From the NCBI RefSeq assembly GCF_008297955.1, contig NZ_VTPY01000003.1:248001-312000 (forward strand): a stretch of 64,000 nucleotides of DNA. The letters run 5' to 3'. This DNA comes from Billgrantia pellis (GTDB lineage: Bacteria; Pseudomonadota; Gammaproteobacteria; Pseudomonadales; Halomonadaceae). The notes beneath the pieces are model-generated. The model made no database searches. It saw only the letters and a program-made list of their open reading frames with translations, and was not told the DNA's origin. The translations under genes and the position numbers were made by a program. Of the stretch, positions 39,923-53,283 are shown piece by piece (the stretch's first letter is position 1; every line of letters begins with the position of its first letter).

Positions 39923-42036
39923 AGGAACCACGCCTGTTGCAACTCGCCGAGGCCGCCGGTCTGATGGTGGAATGGGAAGACAGCGAGGAGCGTCCGCAGC
40001 GGCTCTCGGCCGCCACCCAGCGCGAACTGCTGGCACGGCTCGGCTATTCTGCCGATAGCGCCGAGGCGATAGAGGCGAGCCTGGAGCGACTGCGCGGGCC
40101 CGAGTCGCCGGCGCAATGGCCGCCCCTGATCACTGCCGAGCGTGGCATCGTCACGGATCTGCCCTCGCCGCTTCCCGCCGGCACCGAGTTCACCTTGTCC
40201 CTTGAACAGGGCGACCTGCTGCACGACCGGCTCGATGCACGCGGTCGTCTCCCGCCGGTCGGGGTGGCCGGTTACCATCGCCTACGTATCGCCGATGCCG
40301 AGCTCACCGTGGCCGTGGCGCCAGCGCGCTGTTTCACCCCGGCCGATGCCGGTCATGATGAGCGTCCGCGCCTTTGGGGACTGGCGGTTCAGCTCTATGC
40401 CCTGCGCCGTCCCGGCGATGGCGGCATCGGCGACACCTTGGCGCTGGAGCGGCTCGTCCGCCACGCAGCCGGCGCCGGCGCCGCCGCGCTGGGCATCAGT
40501 CCCACCCACGCCATGTTCAGTGCCGATGTCTCGCGCTACAGTCCCTATTCCCCCTCGAGCCGGCTGTTCTACAACGCGCTGCATGCCGCCCCCGAGACAC
40601 GGCTCGGCGCGGCCGCGGTCGAGGCTGCCATCGACCGCTGCCAGGCCGCTGCCGCCATGGCGCAGTTGGAAGCGGACGATAGAATCGATTGGCCCCGGGC
40701 GGCAAACGTAAAGCTCGGCTGGATGCGCTCGCTCTATGACGACGTGATGCACCGCGAGGATGACGACGCGGCGCAGGTTCGCCGGGACCTGGAAGCCTTT
40801 CGTACCTCCGCCGGCCGCTTTCTGGAAGCGCACTGCGTTTTCGAAGCCTTGCAGCAGCACCGAATGGAGCGCGACTGGCGCCGGTGGCCCACCGAACTGC
40901 GCGATCCCGACAATCCCGAGGTCATTCGCTTCGCCACGGAGAACGCTCATGAGGTCGGCTTTCACGCCTTCCTGCAGTGGCTTGCCAAGGAGGGGCTGAG
41001 TCGCGCTCAGGCCGCGGCCAAGGCAGCCGATATGCCCATCGGCCTGATCGCCGACCTGGCCGTTGGCGCCGATGCGGCCGGCAGCCAGGCCTGGAGCCGT
41101 CAGGCGGAAATGCTGGAAGGTCTGTCGATCGGCGCGCCACCCGATACCTTCAACGTGCATGGCCAGGACTGGGGGCTAGCCCCCTTTTCCCCCCAGGGGT
41201 TGGTGAACTCCGGTTTCGCCGGTTTCATCGAGATGCTGCGAGCCGGTTTTGCCCACGCCGGCGGGCTGCGCATCGATCACGTTCTCGGCCTGCTGCGCCT
41301 GTGGCTGGTGCCCCATGGGGCCTCGCCACCGGAAGGCGGCTATTTGCGCTACCCCCTGGACGATCTGCTGCGGCTGGTGGCGCTGGAGTCCTGGCGACAT
41401 CGCGCCATCGTCATCGGCGAGGACCTGGGCACCGTCCCCCCCGGCCTGCATGATCGGCTCGCCGCGTGCGGCATTCTCGGCACGCGCGTGTTGTGGTTCG
41501 AACGCGATGACGAAGACGACTTCCTGCCGCCTTCGCAATGGTCATCCAGCGCCGTCGCCACCACCTCGACTCACGACCTGCCCACGGTGGCCGGCTGGTG
41601 GGCGGGCCGCGATATCGAGTGGCGCAGCCGCCTCGGGCTGCTCGGCGAAGGACAGAATGCCCGCAGCGAGCACGCCGTACGCCGGGTGGATCGTGCCCGA
41701 CTGGCTCGGGCCCTGGGGCTTCTCGACGGGCATGCCTCGGCGGACACGCTCGATGCCGCCGACCTGGCGACATCGAAGGTACTCGATGCCTGTGCCCGGC
41801 AGCTCGGTCTCACGCCATCGCCCCTCGCGCTGCTACCGGTGGAGGATGCCCTGGGCCTGGAAGAGCAAGCCAACCTGCCTGGCACCCTCGATGCCCATCC
41901 CAACTGGCGGCGCCGCTGGGCGGACGATTGCGATGCCCTGCTGGCTTCCGGTGAGGTGCGCCAACGTCTGGCAGCCCTGAACGCGGCTCGCCGGGCGTCG
42001 AGGAGCGACGACGAGGGAGGGATCCCCGATGAGTGA
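39919..42036 (+). CDS. malQ: 4-alpha-glucanotransferase (amylomaltase)
   Basis: A GH77 enzyme of 705 residues that disproportionates malto-oligosaccharides. RLWGLAVQLYALRRPGDGGIGDTLALERL and GISPTHAMFSADVSRYSPYSPSSRLFYN are typical. The nucleophile is D453 (LRIDHVLGLLRLW) and the acid/base E501 (VIGEDLGTVP); TSTHDLPTVAGWW holds the third acidic residue. Within the operon it would re-extend the short ends left by TreY/TreZ and GlgX. It overlaps both neighbours by 4 and 8 bases. Confidence 0.93.
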   Translation: MKEPRLLQLAEAAGLMVEWEDSEERPQRLSAATQRELLARLGYSADSAEAIEASLERLRGPESPAQWPPLITAERGIVTDLPSPLPAGTEFTLSLEQGDLLHDRLDARGRLPPVGVAGYHRLRIADAELTVAVAPARCFTPADAGHDERPRLWGLAVQLYALRRPGDGGIGDTLALERLVRHAAGAGAAALGISPTHAMFSADVSRYSPYSPSSRLFYNALHAAPETRLGAAAVEAAIDRCQAAAAMAQLEADDRIDWPRAANVKLGWMRSLYDDVMHREDDDAAQVRRDLEAFRTSAGRFLEAHCVFEALQQHRMERDWRRWPTELRDPDNPEVIRFATENAHEVGFHAFLQWLAKEGLSRAQAAAKAADMPIGLIADLAVGADAAGSQAWSRQAEMLEGLSIGAPPDTFNVHGQDWGLAPFSPQGLVNSGFAGFIEMLRAGFAHAGGLRIDHVLGLLRLWLVPHGASPPEGGYLRYPLDDLLRLVALESWRHRAIVIGEDLGTVPPGLHDRLAACGILGTRVLWFERDDEDDFLPPSQWSSSAVATTSTHDLPTVAGWWAGRDIEWRSRLGLLGEGQNARSEHAVRRVDRARLARALGLLDGHASADTLDAADLATSKVLDACARQLGLTPSPLALLPVEDALGLEEQANLPGTLDAHPNWRRRWADDCDALLASGEVRQRLAALNAARRASRSDDEGGIPDE

Positions 42037-44821
42037 AATTCGCGCCACCGTACGCCTGCAATTCCATCGCGGCTTCACCCTTGACGATGCCGCCGGGTGG
42101 ATCGACTACTACGCCCGTCTCGGCATCAGCCACGTCTATGCCTCGCCACTGCAGGCTTCCCGCAGCGGTTCGCCCCACGGCTACGACGGCGTCGACCCGA
42201 CCCGCATCGACCCCGAGCTCGGCGGCGAAGCGGCGCTGGAACGACTGGTGGCCCGGCTGCGCGAACGCGGCATGGGGCTGATCCTCGACATCGTACCCAA
42301 CCATGTGGCCGTCGGCGGCTCGGAAAATCCCTGGTGGCAGGATGTCCTCGCCTGGGGCACCGACAGCCCTTACGCGGACTATTTCGATATCGATTGGCAC
42401 TCTCCCGATCCACTGCTGTCAGGCAAGCTGCTGCTGCCCTTTCTCGGTGCCCCCTACGGCGAGACGCTGCACTCGGGCGAACTGACACTGCGTCACGTAC
42501 CGGCATCGATGGCGTTTCACCTCGCCTACCACGAGCATCGCTTCCCCATCGACCCTCGCCACTACGGCGAGATCCTGCGCCTGGCCGAGCATGAGGCGCT
42601 CCGGGAGATGGCCCCGCGATTCGATGCCCTGCAGCAGCGCGACGACGCTTATACCGCCGTGGCCGACTGTCGATGCCAGCTGCGCCAGGCACTGGCGTCC
42701 CCAGGCGCCCCGCAAGCGCTCGAGCAGGCCATGGCGCTGTTCGATGGCGCCTCCCACCCCGGCGCGACTCGTCTGCATTACCTGCTGGAACGTCAGCACT
42801 ATCGCCTGGCCTGGTGGCGTACGGGCGCCGATGAGATCAACTGGCGGCGCTTCTTCGATATCGCTGAACTCGGTGGACTTCGCGTCGAGCAACCCGAGGT
42901 CTTCGAGGCGGTGCATGCCCTGCCGCTGCGCCTGGTGGAACAAGGCTGGGTCGATGGGCTACGCATCGATCATGTCGACGGCCTGGCCGATCCACGCGGC
43001 TATTGTCGCCGCCTGCGCGCCCGCATAGGCGAATTGCAGCAGCGCCGGCCGCCCCATGTCGTACGCCACGTGGCCATCTTCGTCGAGAAGATCCTCGCCG
43101 ACAGCGAGACACTGCATCGCGACTGGGGCGTGGACGGCACTACCGGCTACGAGCGGATGAACGAGATATCCGCCCTGCAGCACGATCCGGCCGGCGCCGA
43201 TCCGCTGTGGGACTTATGGCACGATGTCAGCGGTCGCGACGCGGATTTCCTCGACGAAGTGCGCCGAGCCCGGCGTGAGGTGCTCACCGGCATCCTGGCC
43301 AGCGAATTCGACGCCTGTTGTCGCACCCTGCATGCCGTGGCCCGACATCGCCCCGCGACCCGCGACATCTCCTTGGCGGCGGTTCGGCGCACCCTCGAGG
43401 CGCTGGTCGTGCACTTCCCGGTCTACCGCACTTATGCCGATGACGGCGGCCGCCCGGAACTCGATGCCCCCTTCTTCGATCAGGCCATGGCCGGTGCCCG
43501 CGGCGAGCTGAACCCACCCGATATCGGCGTGCTGGAGTGGCTCGAGCGCTGCCTCGGCGGCGAAGCGCCGGCCGATGCCGAAGACGCCCATGAGCGCTGG
43601 CTTCGCCAGCGCGCCATCGTACGCTTTCAACAACTTACCTCGCCGGTGGCGGCCAAGGCCGTGGAAGACACCGCCGGCTATCGCTGCGCCGCTTTGATCT
43701 CGCGCAATGACGTCGGCTTCGATGGTGAGCACTTCAGCCACTCCCCTCGTCAGTTTCATGAAGCCAACGCTTGGCATGCGCGCCATTTCCCCCATGGCCT
43801 GGTCGCCACCGCCACCCACGATCACAAACGTGGCGAGGACGTGCGAGCCCGACTGGCCGCGCTCAGCGAGGACGCCACCGGTTTCGCCAGGCGGGTCAAA
43901 CGCTGGCGCGAACTGGCCTCCCCCCTGCGCCAAGCGCTTCCGCAGGGACCCGCGCCTTCGCCCGGCGACGAGTTGATCCTCTTCCAGATGCTGCTTGGCG
44001 CCTGGCCACCAACGCTCGACCGCCACGATGGCACGGCCATGCGGAACTTCGCCGAGCGCATGATCCAATGGCAGCAGAAGGCGCTACGCGAAGCCAAGCT
44101 GCGCAGCCACTGGCTATGGCCCGATGAGACCTACGAAGCGGCCTGCCGCGGTTACTTGGAAGGGCTGCTCGCCGAGCCCGTGCCCTGCGAGGAAATCGAG
44201 TCGGCGGCCCGCGAGCTCGATCTGACCGGCGCGCTCAACGGCCTGGTACAGACGACGCTGCGCCTGACGCTACCCGGCATACCGGACCTCTACCAGGGCT
44301 GTGAGTTCTGGGATTACAGCCTGGTCGACCCCGACAACCGGCGCCCGGTCGATCACGCCGCGCGGCAGGCGGCGCTCGACGAAGGGCGTGACCCCGTAGC
44401 GGCACTGGCTACCTGGCGGGACGGACGCATCAAACAGGCTCTTATCGAGCGGCTACTGGCGCTGCGCCATGCCCAACGCGACCTGTTCGTCCATGGCGAC
44501 TACCGCGAGCTGCGCACCGGAGGCGAGCACGGCGAGCGGCTGGTGGCGTTCTTGCGCTGCCATGGCGACCGCCAGCTGCTGGTGGTGGTACCACGCCTGG
44601 CAAGCGAACGGCTGGCAGGCGCCGACCATCCCCATGTGCCGCCGCAGCGTTGGGGCGATAGCCATGTCGTGCTGCCCGACGAGGAGCGTGGCGCTTGGCA
44701 AAGTGCGTTGTCCGATACCACGCTGAGAATGGAGAGAGGCAGCGCCGCCGTCGCGGAACTACTGAAGGACCTGCCCGTCGGCGTTTACGTACGAGACATG
44801 CACTTGCAAAGGGAGAGCTAG
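42029..44821 (+). CDS. treY: malto-oligosyltrehalose synthase
   Basis: Intramolecular transglucosylase that turns the reducing-end alpha-1,4 bond of a maltodextrin into the alpha,alpha-1,1 bond of trehalose. It has 930 residues, as in long-form bacterial TreY. The N terminus ATVRLQFHRGFTLDDAAGWIDYYARLGISHVYASP is diagnostic. The nucleophile is D314 (LRIDHVDGLADP) and the acid/base E353 (FVEKILADSE); TATHDHKRGEDVRARL and LPGIPDLYQGCEFWDYSLVDPDNRRPVD are further TreY blocks. The ATG lies in an ATGAGTGA overlap with the malQ stop. Confidence 0.95.
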   Translation: MSEIRATVRLQFHRGFTLDDAAGWIDYYARLGISHVYASPLQASRSGSPHGYDGVDPTRIDPELGGEAALERLVARLRERGMGLILDIVPNHVAVGGSENPWWQDVLAWGTDSPYADYFDIDWHSPDPLLSGKLLLPFLGAPYGETLHSGELTLRHVPASMAFHLAYHEHRFPIDPRHYGEILRLAEHEALREMAPRFDALQQRDDAYTAVADCRCQLRQALASPGAPQALEQAMALFDGASHPGATRLHYLLERQHYRLAWWRTGADEINWRRFFDIAELGGLRVEQPEVFEAVHALPLRLVEQGWVDGLRIDHVDGLADPRGYCRRLRARIGELQQRRPPHVVRHVAIFVEKILADSETLHRDWGVDGTTGYERMNEISALQHDPAGADPLWDLWHDVSGRDADFLDEVRRARREVLTGILASEFDACCRTLHAVARHRPATRDISLAAVRRTLEALVVHFPVYRTYADDGGRPELDAPFFDQAMAGARGELNPPDIGVLEWLERCLGGEAPADAEDAHERWLRQRAIVRFQQLTSPVAAKAVEDTAGYRCAALISRNDVGFDGEHFSHSPRQFHEANAWHARHFPHGLVATATHDHKRGEDVRARLAALSEDATGFARRVKRWRELASPLRQALPQGPAPSPGDELILFQMLLGAWPPTLDRHDGTAMRNFAERMIQWQQKALREAKLRSHWLWPDETYEAACRGYLEGLLAEPVPCEEIESAARELDLTGALNGLVQTTLRLTLPGIPDLYQGCEFWDYSLVDPDNRRPVDHAARQAALDEGRDPVAALATWRDGRIKQALIERLLALRHAQRDLFVHGDYRELRTGGEHGERLVAFLRCHGDRQLLVVVPRLASERLAGADHPHVPPQRWGDSHVVLPDEERGAWQSALSDTTLRMERGSAAVAELLKDLPVGVYVRDMHLQRES

Positions 44822-44822
44822 G

Positions 44823-45578
44823 ATGGCTGACGAAGAACGCGTACGAAACCTGGCCTACAAGATCTGGGAATCCGAAGGGCGCCCCGAGGGACAGCAGCAG
44901 CGCCACTGGGACATGGCACTGAAGATCGTAGCGGCCGAACAGGCCGAAGGCATCGACGCCGAACTGGAGGACGTCGGCGAGCCGGTGGACGAACCGCCGC
45001 TTCTCGACGACGACCTGCCGCTCGAGGACGACGAGGTGGGCATTCAGGAGAATCGCCTGCCGTTGGATGCACCGGACGGCGAGCCCGACTTCGACGAGAT
45101 TCCCTACCGCGACGACAAGGTCGCAGGGCAGGACACGCCGGTGCAGGATCGCGCCGGTCCGCCTCCCGACGGAGGCGACGAAGCGCCCACCGCGGCCTCG
45201 ACCCGCCCCCTTCCGGCCGAGGAGGCGACGAGTACAGGGGCTCAGGATCAGGATACCGCCAACCGCGGCGGCCCGGAGCCGGCGGCAAGCTCCCCCGGGC
45301 CCGCGACGGGCCCGTTGGAACCGCTGCCGTCGGAGTCCGCCACCATGCGTCGCCGGCGCCAGCCACGTCGCGACGACGATGGACTGACCGCGCCCGATGC
45401 CACCGACACCTCGCAAGTACCGGGAAAGACCGCCGACCGCGGCGACAAGGCAGGCAAGCGCACCGCCAAGAACGCCAGCGGAGAGACGAAGACGAAAACC
45501 AAAACGAAGAAATCGTCGTCCGCGCCCCAGGCAGACAAGCGCACGAGCCGAGGTAGCAAGAGCAAACCCAAGGACTGA
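44823..45578 (+). CDS. DUF2934 protein with long disordered charged tail
   Basis: A 251-residue protein. Only the first 40 residues look folded: EERVRNLAYKIWESEGRPEGQQQRHWDMALKIV matches DUF2934, a small helical domain also found in plant-associated proteobacteria. Residues about 40-110 are strongly acidic (long Asp/Glu runs with Pro), and 155-251 are basic and low in complexity, ending in Lys/Thr/Ser repeats (ETKTKTKTKKSSS). It starts two bases after the treY stop, so it is firmly in the operon. No enzymatic motif seen; a scaffold, regulator or glucan-granule role would be a guess. Confidence 0.8.
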   Translation: MADEERVRNLAYKIWESEGRPEGQQQRHWDMALKIVAAEQAEGIDAELEDVGEPVDEPPLLDDDLPLEDDEVGIQENRLPLDAPDGEPDFDEIPYRDDKVAGQDTPVQDRAGPPPDGGDEAPTAASTRPLPAEEATSTGAQDQDTANRGGPEPAASSPGPATGPLEPLPSESATMRRRRQPRRDDDGLTAPDATDTSQVPGKTADRGDKAGKRTAKNASGETKTKTKTKKSSSAPQADKRTSRGSKSKPKD

Positions 45579-45620
45579 GCGAAGCAGGACGAGACGCCCA
45601 AGGCATCAAGGACGAGTGCA

Positions 45621-47825
45621 ATGAATACGAGCGAAGACGCGAAAAGCGACGAGCAAGCCGTGACCGCCGATGAACAACCAGGCGTGATTCGCCGCTCCCG
45701 CATACGCGAAGGTTGGCCGTTTCCATTGGGTGCGACCTGGGATGGCCTGGGCGTTAATTTCGCCCTGTTCTCGGCAAACGCCACCAAGGTCGAACTGTGT
45801 CTATTCGATGACGCCGGCACGCAGGAGCTCGAGCGCATCGAGCTGCCCGAATACACCGATGAAGTGTGGCACGGCTATCTGCCGGACGCCCGCCCCGGCC
45901 AGCTCTACGCTTACCGGGTCCACGGCCCCTACGATCCGCAAGCGGGCCATCGTTTCAACCCCCATAAGTTGTTACTCGACCCCTACGCCAAACAGATCGT
46001 CGGCGAACTGACCTGGGACGAGGCGCTCTTCGGCTACACCATCGGCCACCCCGACGGCGACCTCAGCTTCGACGAGCGCGACAGCGCGCCGTTCATGCCG
46101 CGCTGCCGCGTGATCGACCCCGCCTTCACCTGGGGCCGGGCACGCGGCATCCAGCAGCCCTGGGAACGCACCGTGCTCTACGAGACCCACGTGCGCGGGT
46201 ACACCATGCGGCATCCGTCGGTTCCCGAGGCGCTGCGCGGCACCTTCTCGGGACTGATGGTCAATGAAGTGGTGGATTACATCCACTCGCTGGGCGTGTC
46301 GTCGGTAGAGCTGCTGCCGATCCACGCCTTCCTCGACGATCAGCATTTGCTGGAGCAGGGGCGGCGCAACTACTGGGGCTACAACACGCTGGGTTTCTTC
46401 GCTCCCGATTCGCGCTATCTCTCCGGCGACAACATTAACGAATTCAAGCAGATGGTGGCCTGCTACCACGCCGCCGAACTCGAAGTGATCCTCGACGTGG
46501 TCTACAACCATACCGCGGAAGGCAATGAGCTCGGCCCCACGCTGTCGCTGAAGGGGATCGACAACGCCTCCTACTATCGCTTACTGCCCGACGAGCCGCG
46601 CTATTACATCGACGATACCGGCACCGGCAATACGCTGAACCTGAGCCACCCCAGGGTATTGCAGATGGTTACCGATTCGCTGCGCTACTGGGCTACGGAG
46701 ATGCGCGTCGACGGTTTCCGCTTCGACCTGGCGACGATACTCGGCCGCGAGCCCCATGGCTTCGACGAGGGCGGGGGCTTCCTCGACTCCTGCCGTCAAG
46801 ATCCGGTCCTGAGCCAGGTGAAGCTGATTGCCGAACCCTGGGACTGCGGCCCCGGCGGCTATCAGGTCGGTGGCTTTCCGCCGGGATGGGCGGAATGGAA
46901 CGATCGCTTCCGCGATACCACGCGGGCCTTCTGGCGCGGCGACGATGGTCAGTTGGCCGAATTCGCCTCACGCCTCATGGGCTCGGCGGACCTGTTCAAC
47001 CGGCGTGGCCGGCGCCCCTTCGCCTCGGTGAATTTCGTTACCGCCCATGACGGTTTCACGCTACACGACCTGGTGGCCTACAACGACAAGCACAACGAGG
47101 CCAACGGTGAGAACAACCAGGACGGCCACGATCACAACCTGTCGTGGAATCACGGCGAGGAAGGGCCTACCGACGAACCGTCCATCCAGGCGCTGCGCCT
47201 GCGCCAGATTCGCAATTTCCTGGCTACCCTGCTGCTTTCGCAGGGCACGCCGATGATGCTGGCGGGCGACGAGATGCTGCGCACCCAGCAGGGCAACAAC
47301 AATGCCTACTGCCAGGACAACGAGATCAGCTGGCTCGACTGGAACATCAACGGCGACGCCCATGCCATGATCGAGTACGTCCGTCATCTCATCGCTCTGC
47401 GCCTGCATTACCCCATCCTGCGCCGCGGTCGCTTCCTGTCCGGCGAGTACAACGAAGAGATGGGGCTCAAAGAGGTGACCTGGCTCGCCGCCGACGGCAG
47501 CGAGATGGATGTCGAACGCTGGGAGGATCCCGAGGCGAGCAGTCTTGGGGTAATGCTGGACGGTCGCGCACGTCCCTCCGGCATACGGCGTGCCGGCGAC
47601 GACCGCTCGCTGCTGATCCTGTTCAACGCCCACCCCGATCCGCTCTCGTTCCGCCTGCCCCAAGTTCCCCGCGGCATCGGTTGGATATGCCGGCTCGATA
47701 CCAGCCGATCCTTCGACGATGAATTCCCGGACGGCGGCTTCGGTGATGAATACGCGATGGAAGGGCGCTCGCTGGTCCTGTTCGAGTTGCTGCAGGAATC
47801 CGGTCCTCTGGATAGCGAGGCATGA
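45621..47825 (+). CDS. glgX: glycogen debranching enzyme GlgX
   Basis: An isoamylase-type GH13 enzyme removing alpha-1,6 branches. The protein has 734 residues. A CBM48 domain (FPLGATWDGLGVNFALFSANATKVELCLFDD) precedes the barrel. The nucleophile is D369 (DGFRFDLATILGREP), the acid/base E405 (LIAEPWDCGPGGYQVG), and FVTAHDGFTLHDLVAYNDKHNEANGENNQDG contains the third acid and the GlgX-typical loop. It supplies linear dextrins to TreY and MalQ. Located 42 bases after the DUF2934 gene. Confidence 0.95.
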   Translation: MNTSEDAKSDEQAVTADEQPGVIRRSRIREGWPFPLGATWDGLGVNFALFSANATKVELCLFDDAGTQELERIELPEYTDEVWHGYLPDARPGQLYAYRVHGPYDPQAGHRFNPHKLLLDPYAKQIVGELTWDEALFGYTIGHPDGDLSFDERDSAPFMPRCRVIDPAFTWGRARGIQQPWERTVLYETHVRGYTMRHPSVPEALRGTFSGLMVNEVVDYIHSLGVSSVELLPIHAFLDDQHLLEQGRRNYWGYNTLGFFAPDSRYLSGDNINEFKQMVACYHAAELEVILDVVYNHTAEGNELGPTLSLKGIDNASYYRLLPDEPRYYIDDTGTGNTLNLSHPRVLQMVTDSLRYWATEMRVDGFRFDLATILGREPHGFDEGGGFLDSCRQDPVLSQVKLIAEPWDCGPGGYQVGGFPPGWAEWNDRFRDTTRAFWRGDDGQLAEFASRLMGSADLFNRRGRRPFASVNFVTAHDGFTLHDLVAYNDKHNEANGENNQDGHDHNLSWNHGEEGPTDEPSIQALRLRQIRNFLATLLLSQGTPMMLAGDEMLRTQQGNNNAYCQDNEISWLDWNINGDAHAMIEYVRHLIALRLHYPILRRGRFLSGEYNEEMGLKEVTWLAADGSEMDVERWEDPEASSLGVMLDGRARPSGIRRAGDDRSLLILFNAHPDPLSFRLPQVPRGIGWICRLDTSRSFDDEFPDGGFGDEYAMEGRSLVLFELLQESGPLDSEA

Positions 47826-47876
47826 GATTCGCCTGACAGCTGCCGGTCGAAAGCTGCGACACACGAGGAACATGCG

Positions 47877-49904
47877 ATGAGTTCTACTCCGTACACGTTA
47901 CCCGTCGACAACTCAGCGCAGGAGCGGGACCGGAGCCAAGTCCTGGCAGCCGTCCATGCGCCCCGCATCGCCATCGAGTCGGTGCAACCGGCCCTGGACC
48001 ATGGACGATTCGCGGCCAAGGCCATCGTCGACGAGCCGCTTAACGTCACGGCGAGGATCTTCGCCGACGGCCATGACATCCTGGCGGCGGCGGTCTGTTG
48101 GTACGATGCCGAGGGCCATCCGCACCGCGAGCCCATGCATCCTGCCCAGCCGCCGGGTCTGGACATCTTCGAGGGGCGTTTCACGCCACATGGTATCGGG
48201 CGGCACCGCTTCCTCATCGAAGCCTGGTGGGACACGTACGCCACCTATCGTTACGAGCTCTCCAAGAAGCATCAGGCCGGCGTGTCCGTCGGGCTCGAGC
48301 TCGAGGAGGGCCGGCGCGAGATCGTTCAGGCGATCGAGCGTAACGAAGGCGAACTCAGGGAAGCCCTCGAGGCCATCCACGAACGCTTCCGGCTGCTCGA
48401 ATCCGATGCCGAACGGGTCGCCCTGCTGCTCGACGCCGATACGGCGCAGTTGATGCACGAAGCGGACGATCGTCCTCATCTGACCCGAAGCGACGCCCTT
48501 TATCCGCTGGACGTGGAGCGGCTCAAGGCCCGTTTCTCGAGCTGGTACGAGCTGTTCCCCCGTTCGGAAACCGATGTTCCCCATCGCCACGGCACGTTCA
48601 ACGATGTCCACAAGCGTCTGCCGTTGATTCGTGACATGGGGTTCGACGTGCTTTATTTCCCACCCATTCATCCCATTGGGCGGACGCATCGCAAGGGGCC
48701 CAACAATACGCTCGAAGCCGGGCCGGACGATCCCGGAAGTCCCTATGCCATCGGCAGCGAGGAGGGAGGCCATGAAGCGATACATCCCGAACTGGGCACG
48801 CGAGAGGATTTCCGCGCTCTGGTGCGCGCTTCAGCCGAACACGGCCTGGAGATCGCGCTCGACTTCGCCATTCAGTGCTCGCCGGACCACCCCTGGCTCA
48901 AGGAACACCCCGGCTGGTTTTCCTGGCGCCCCGACGGGTCCATCCGCTATGCGGAGAATCCGCCCAAGAAGTATCAGGACATCGTCAACGTCGATTTCTA
49001 TGCCGAGGACGCGATTCCGTCCTTATGGATCGAACTGCGCGACGTGGTCCAGGGATGGGTGGATGAAGGCGTGAAGATATTTCGCGTCGACAACCCCCAC
49101 ACCAAACCGCTGCCCTTCTGGGAGTGGCTGATCGCCGACATTCGAGCCCGCGATCCCTCGGTCATCTTTCTTTCCGAAGCCTTCACGCGACCGAACATGA
49201 TGCTGCGCCTGGGCAAGCTGGGGTTTACCCAGAGCTACACCTACTTCACCTGGCGCAATACCAAGACGGAGCTGATCGAGTACTTTACCCAGTTGAACGA
49301 ATCGCCGCTTCGCGAGGGGTTCCGCCCCAACTTCTTCGTCAACACACCTGACATCAACCCCTACTTCCTGCAGTCCTCGGGACGCCCCGGCTTCCTGATG
49401 CGGGCGGCACTTGCCACCATGGGGGCAGGCGCCTGGGGCATGTACTCGGGTTTCGAGCTGTGCGAGGGCGAGCCGGTACCGGGCAAGGAGGAGTACCTCG
49501 ATTCGGAGAAGTACGAAATCCGCCCGCGCGATTACACCGCAGCCGGCAACATCAGCTACGAAATCGCCCAGCTCAACCGCATCCGCCGCGAGAACCCGGC
49601 GCTGCAGACCCACCTGGGACTGGCCGTTTACCCGGTGCACAACGACCGGTTGCTGTTCTTCGGCAAGCGTACCGAGACGCGCGACAACTTCATTCTCGTC
49701 GCCATCAACCTCGACCCGTTCGAATCCCAGGAAGGCGCGTTCGAGCTGCCTCTCTGGGAGTACGGTCTACCCGACGATGCGGCACTGTATGGGGAGGATC
49801 TCATGAGCGGGCATCGCTGGACATGGCAAGGCAAGTGGCAATCGATGCGCCTCGATCCGGCCCATCTGCCATTCGCCATCTGGCGCATTCGTCCGGTCCG
49901 CTAG
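47877..49904 (+). CDS. glgE: alpha-1,4-glucan:maltose-1-phosphate maltosyltransferase
   Basis: Adds maltosyl units from maltose 1-phosphate to alpha-glucan (GH13_3). It has 675 residues. RIAIESVQPALDHGRFAAKAIVDE opens the N-terminal domain; DVLYFPPIHPIGRTHRKGPNNTL, DFAIQCSPDHPWLKEHPGWF and PPKKYQDIVNVDF are GlgE hallmarks. The nucleophile is D405 (FRVDNPHTKP) and the acid/base E434 (IFLSEAFTRP). Its donor is made by the TreS/Pep2 fusion encoded next. GAGGAA lies 6 bases before the ATG. Confidence 0.97.
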   Translation: MSSTPYTLPVDNSAQERDRSQVLAAVHAPRIAIESVQPALDHGRFAAKAIVDEPLNVTARIFADGHDILAAAVCWYDAEGHPHREPMHPAQPPGLDIFEGRFTPHGIGRHRFLIEAWWDTYATYRYELSKKHQAGVSVGLELEEGRREIVQAIERNEGELREALEAIHERFRLLESDAERVALLLDADTAQLMHEADDRPHLTRSDALYPLDVERLKARFSSWYELFPRSETDVPHRHGTFNDVHKRLPLIRDMGFDVLYFPPIHPIGRTHRKGPNNTLEAGPDDPGSPYAIGSEEGGHEAIHPELGTREDFRALVRASAEHGLEIALDFAIQCSPDHPWLKEHPGWFSWRPDGSIRYAENPPKKYQDIVNVDFYAEDAIPSLWIELRDVVQGWVDEGVKIFRVDNPHTKPLPFWEWLIADIRARDPSVIFLSEAFTRPNMMLRLGKLGFTQSYTYFTWRNTKTELIEYFTQLNESPLREGFRPNFFVNTPDINPYFLQSSGRPGFLMRAALATMGAGAWGMYSGFELCEGEPVPGKEEYLDSEKYEIRPRDYTAAGNISYEIAQLNRIRRENPALQTHLGLAVYPVHNDRLLFFGKRTETRDNFILVAINLDPFESQEGAFELPLWEYGLPDDAALYGEDLMSGHRWTWQGKWQSMRLDPAHLPFAIWRIRPVR

Positions 49905-49932
49905 TCACCGCTGTACGCAGGGAGATACGCCA

Positions 49933-53275
<3,343 letters not shown>

Positions 53276-53283
<8 letters not shown>

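Noticed and set aside
38522-40036. Long minus-strand open frame of about 500 codons opposite treZ
   Set aside because: It mirrors the codon structure of treZ and shows no protein family features; such frames are common opposite high-GC genes here, for example also at 10152-11657, 33637-35124 and 51955-53367.
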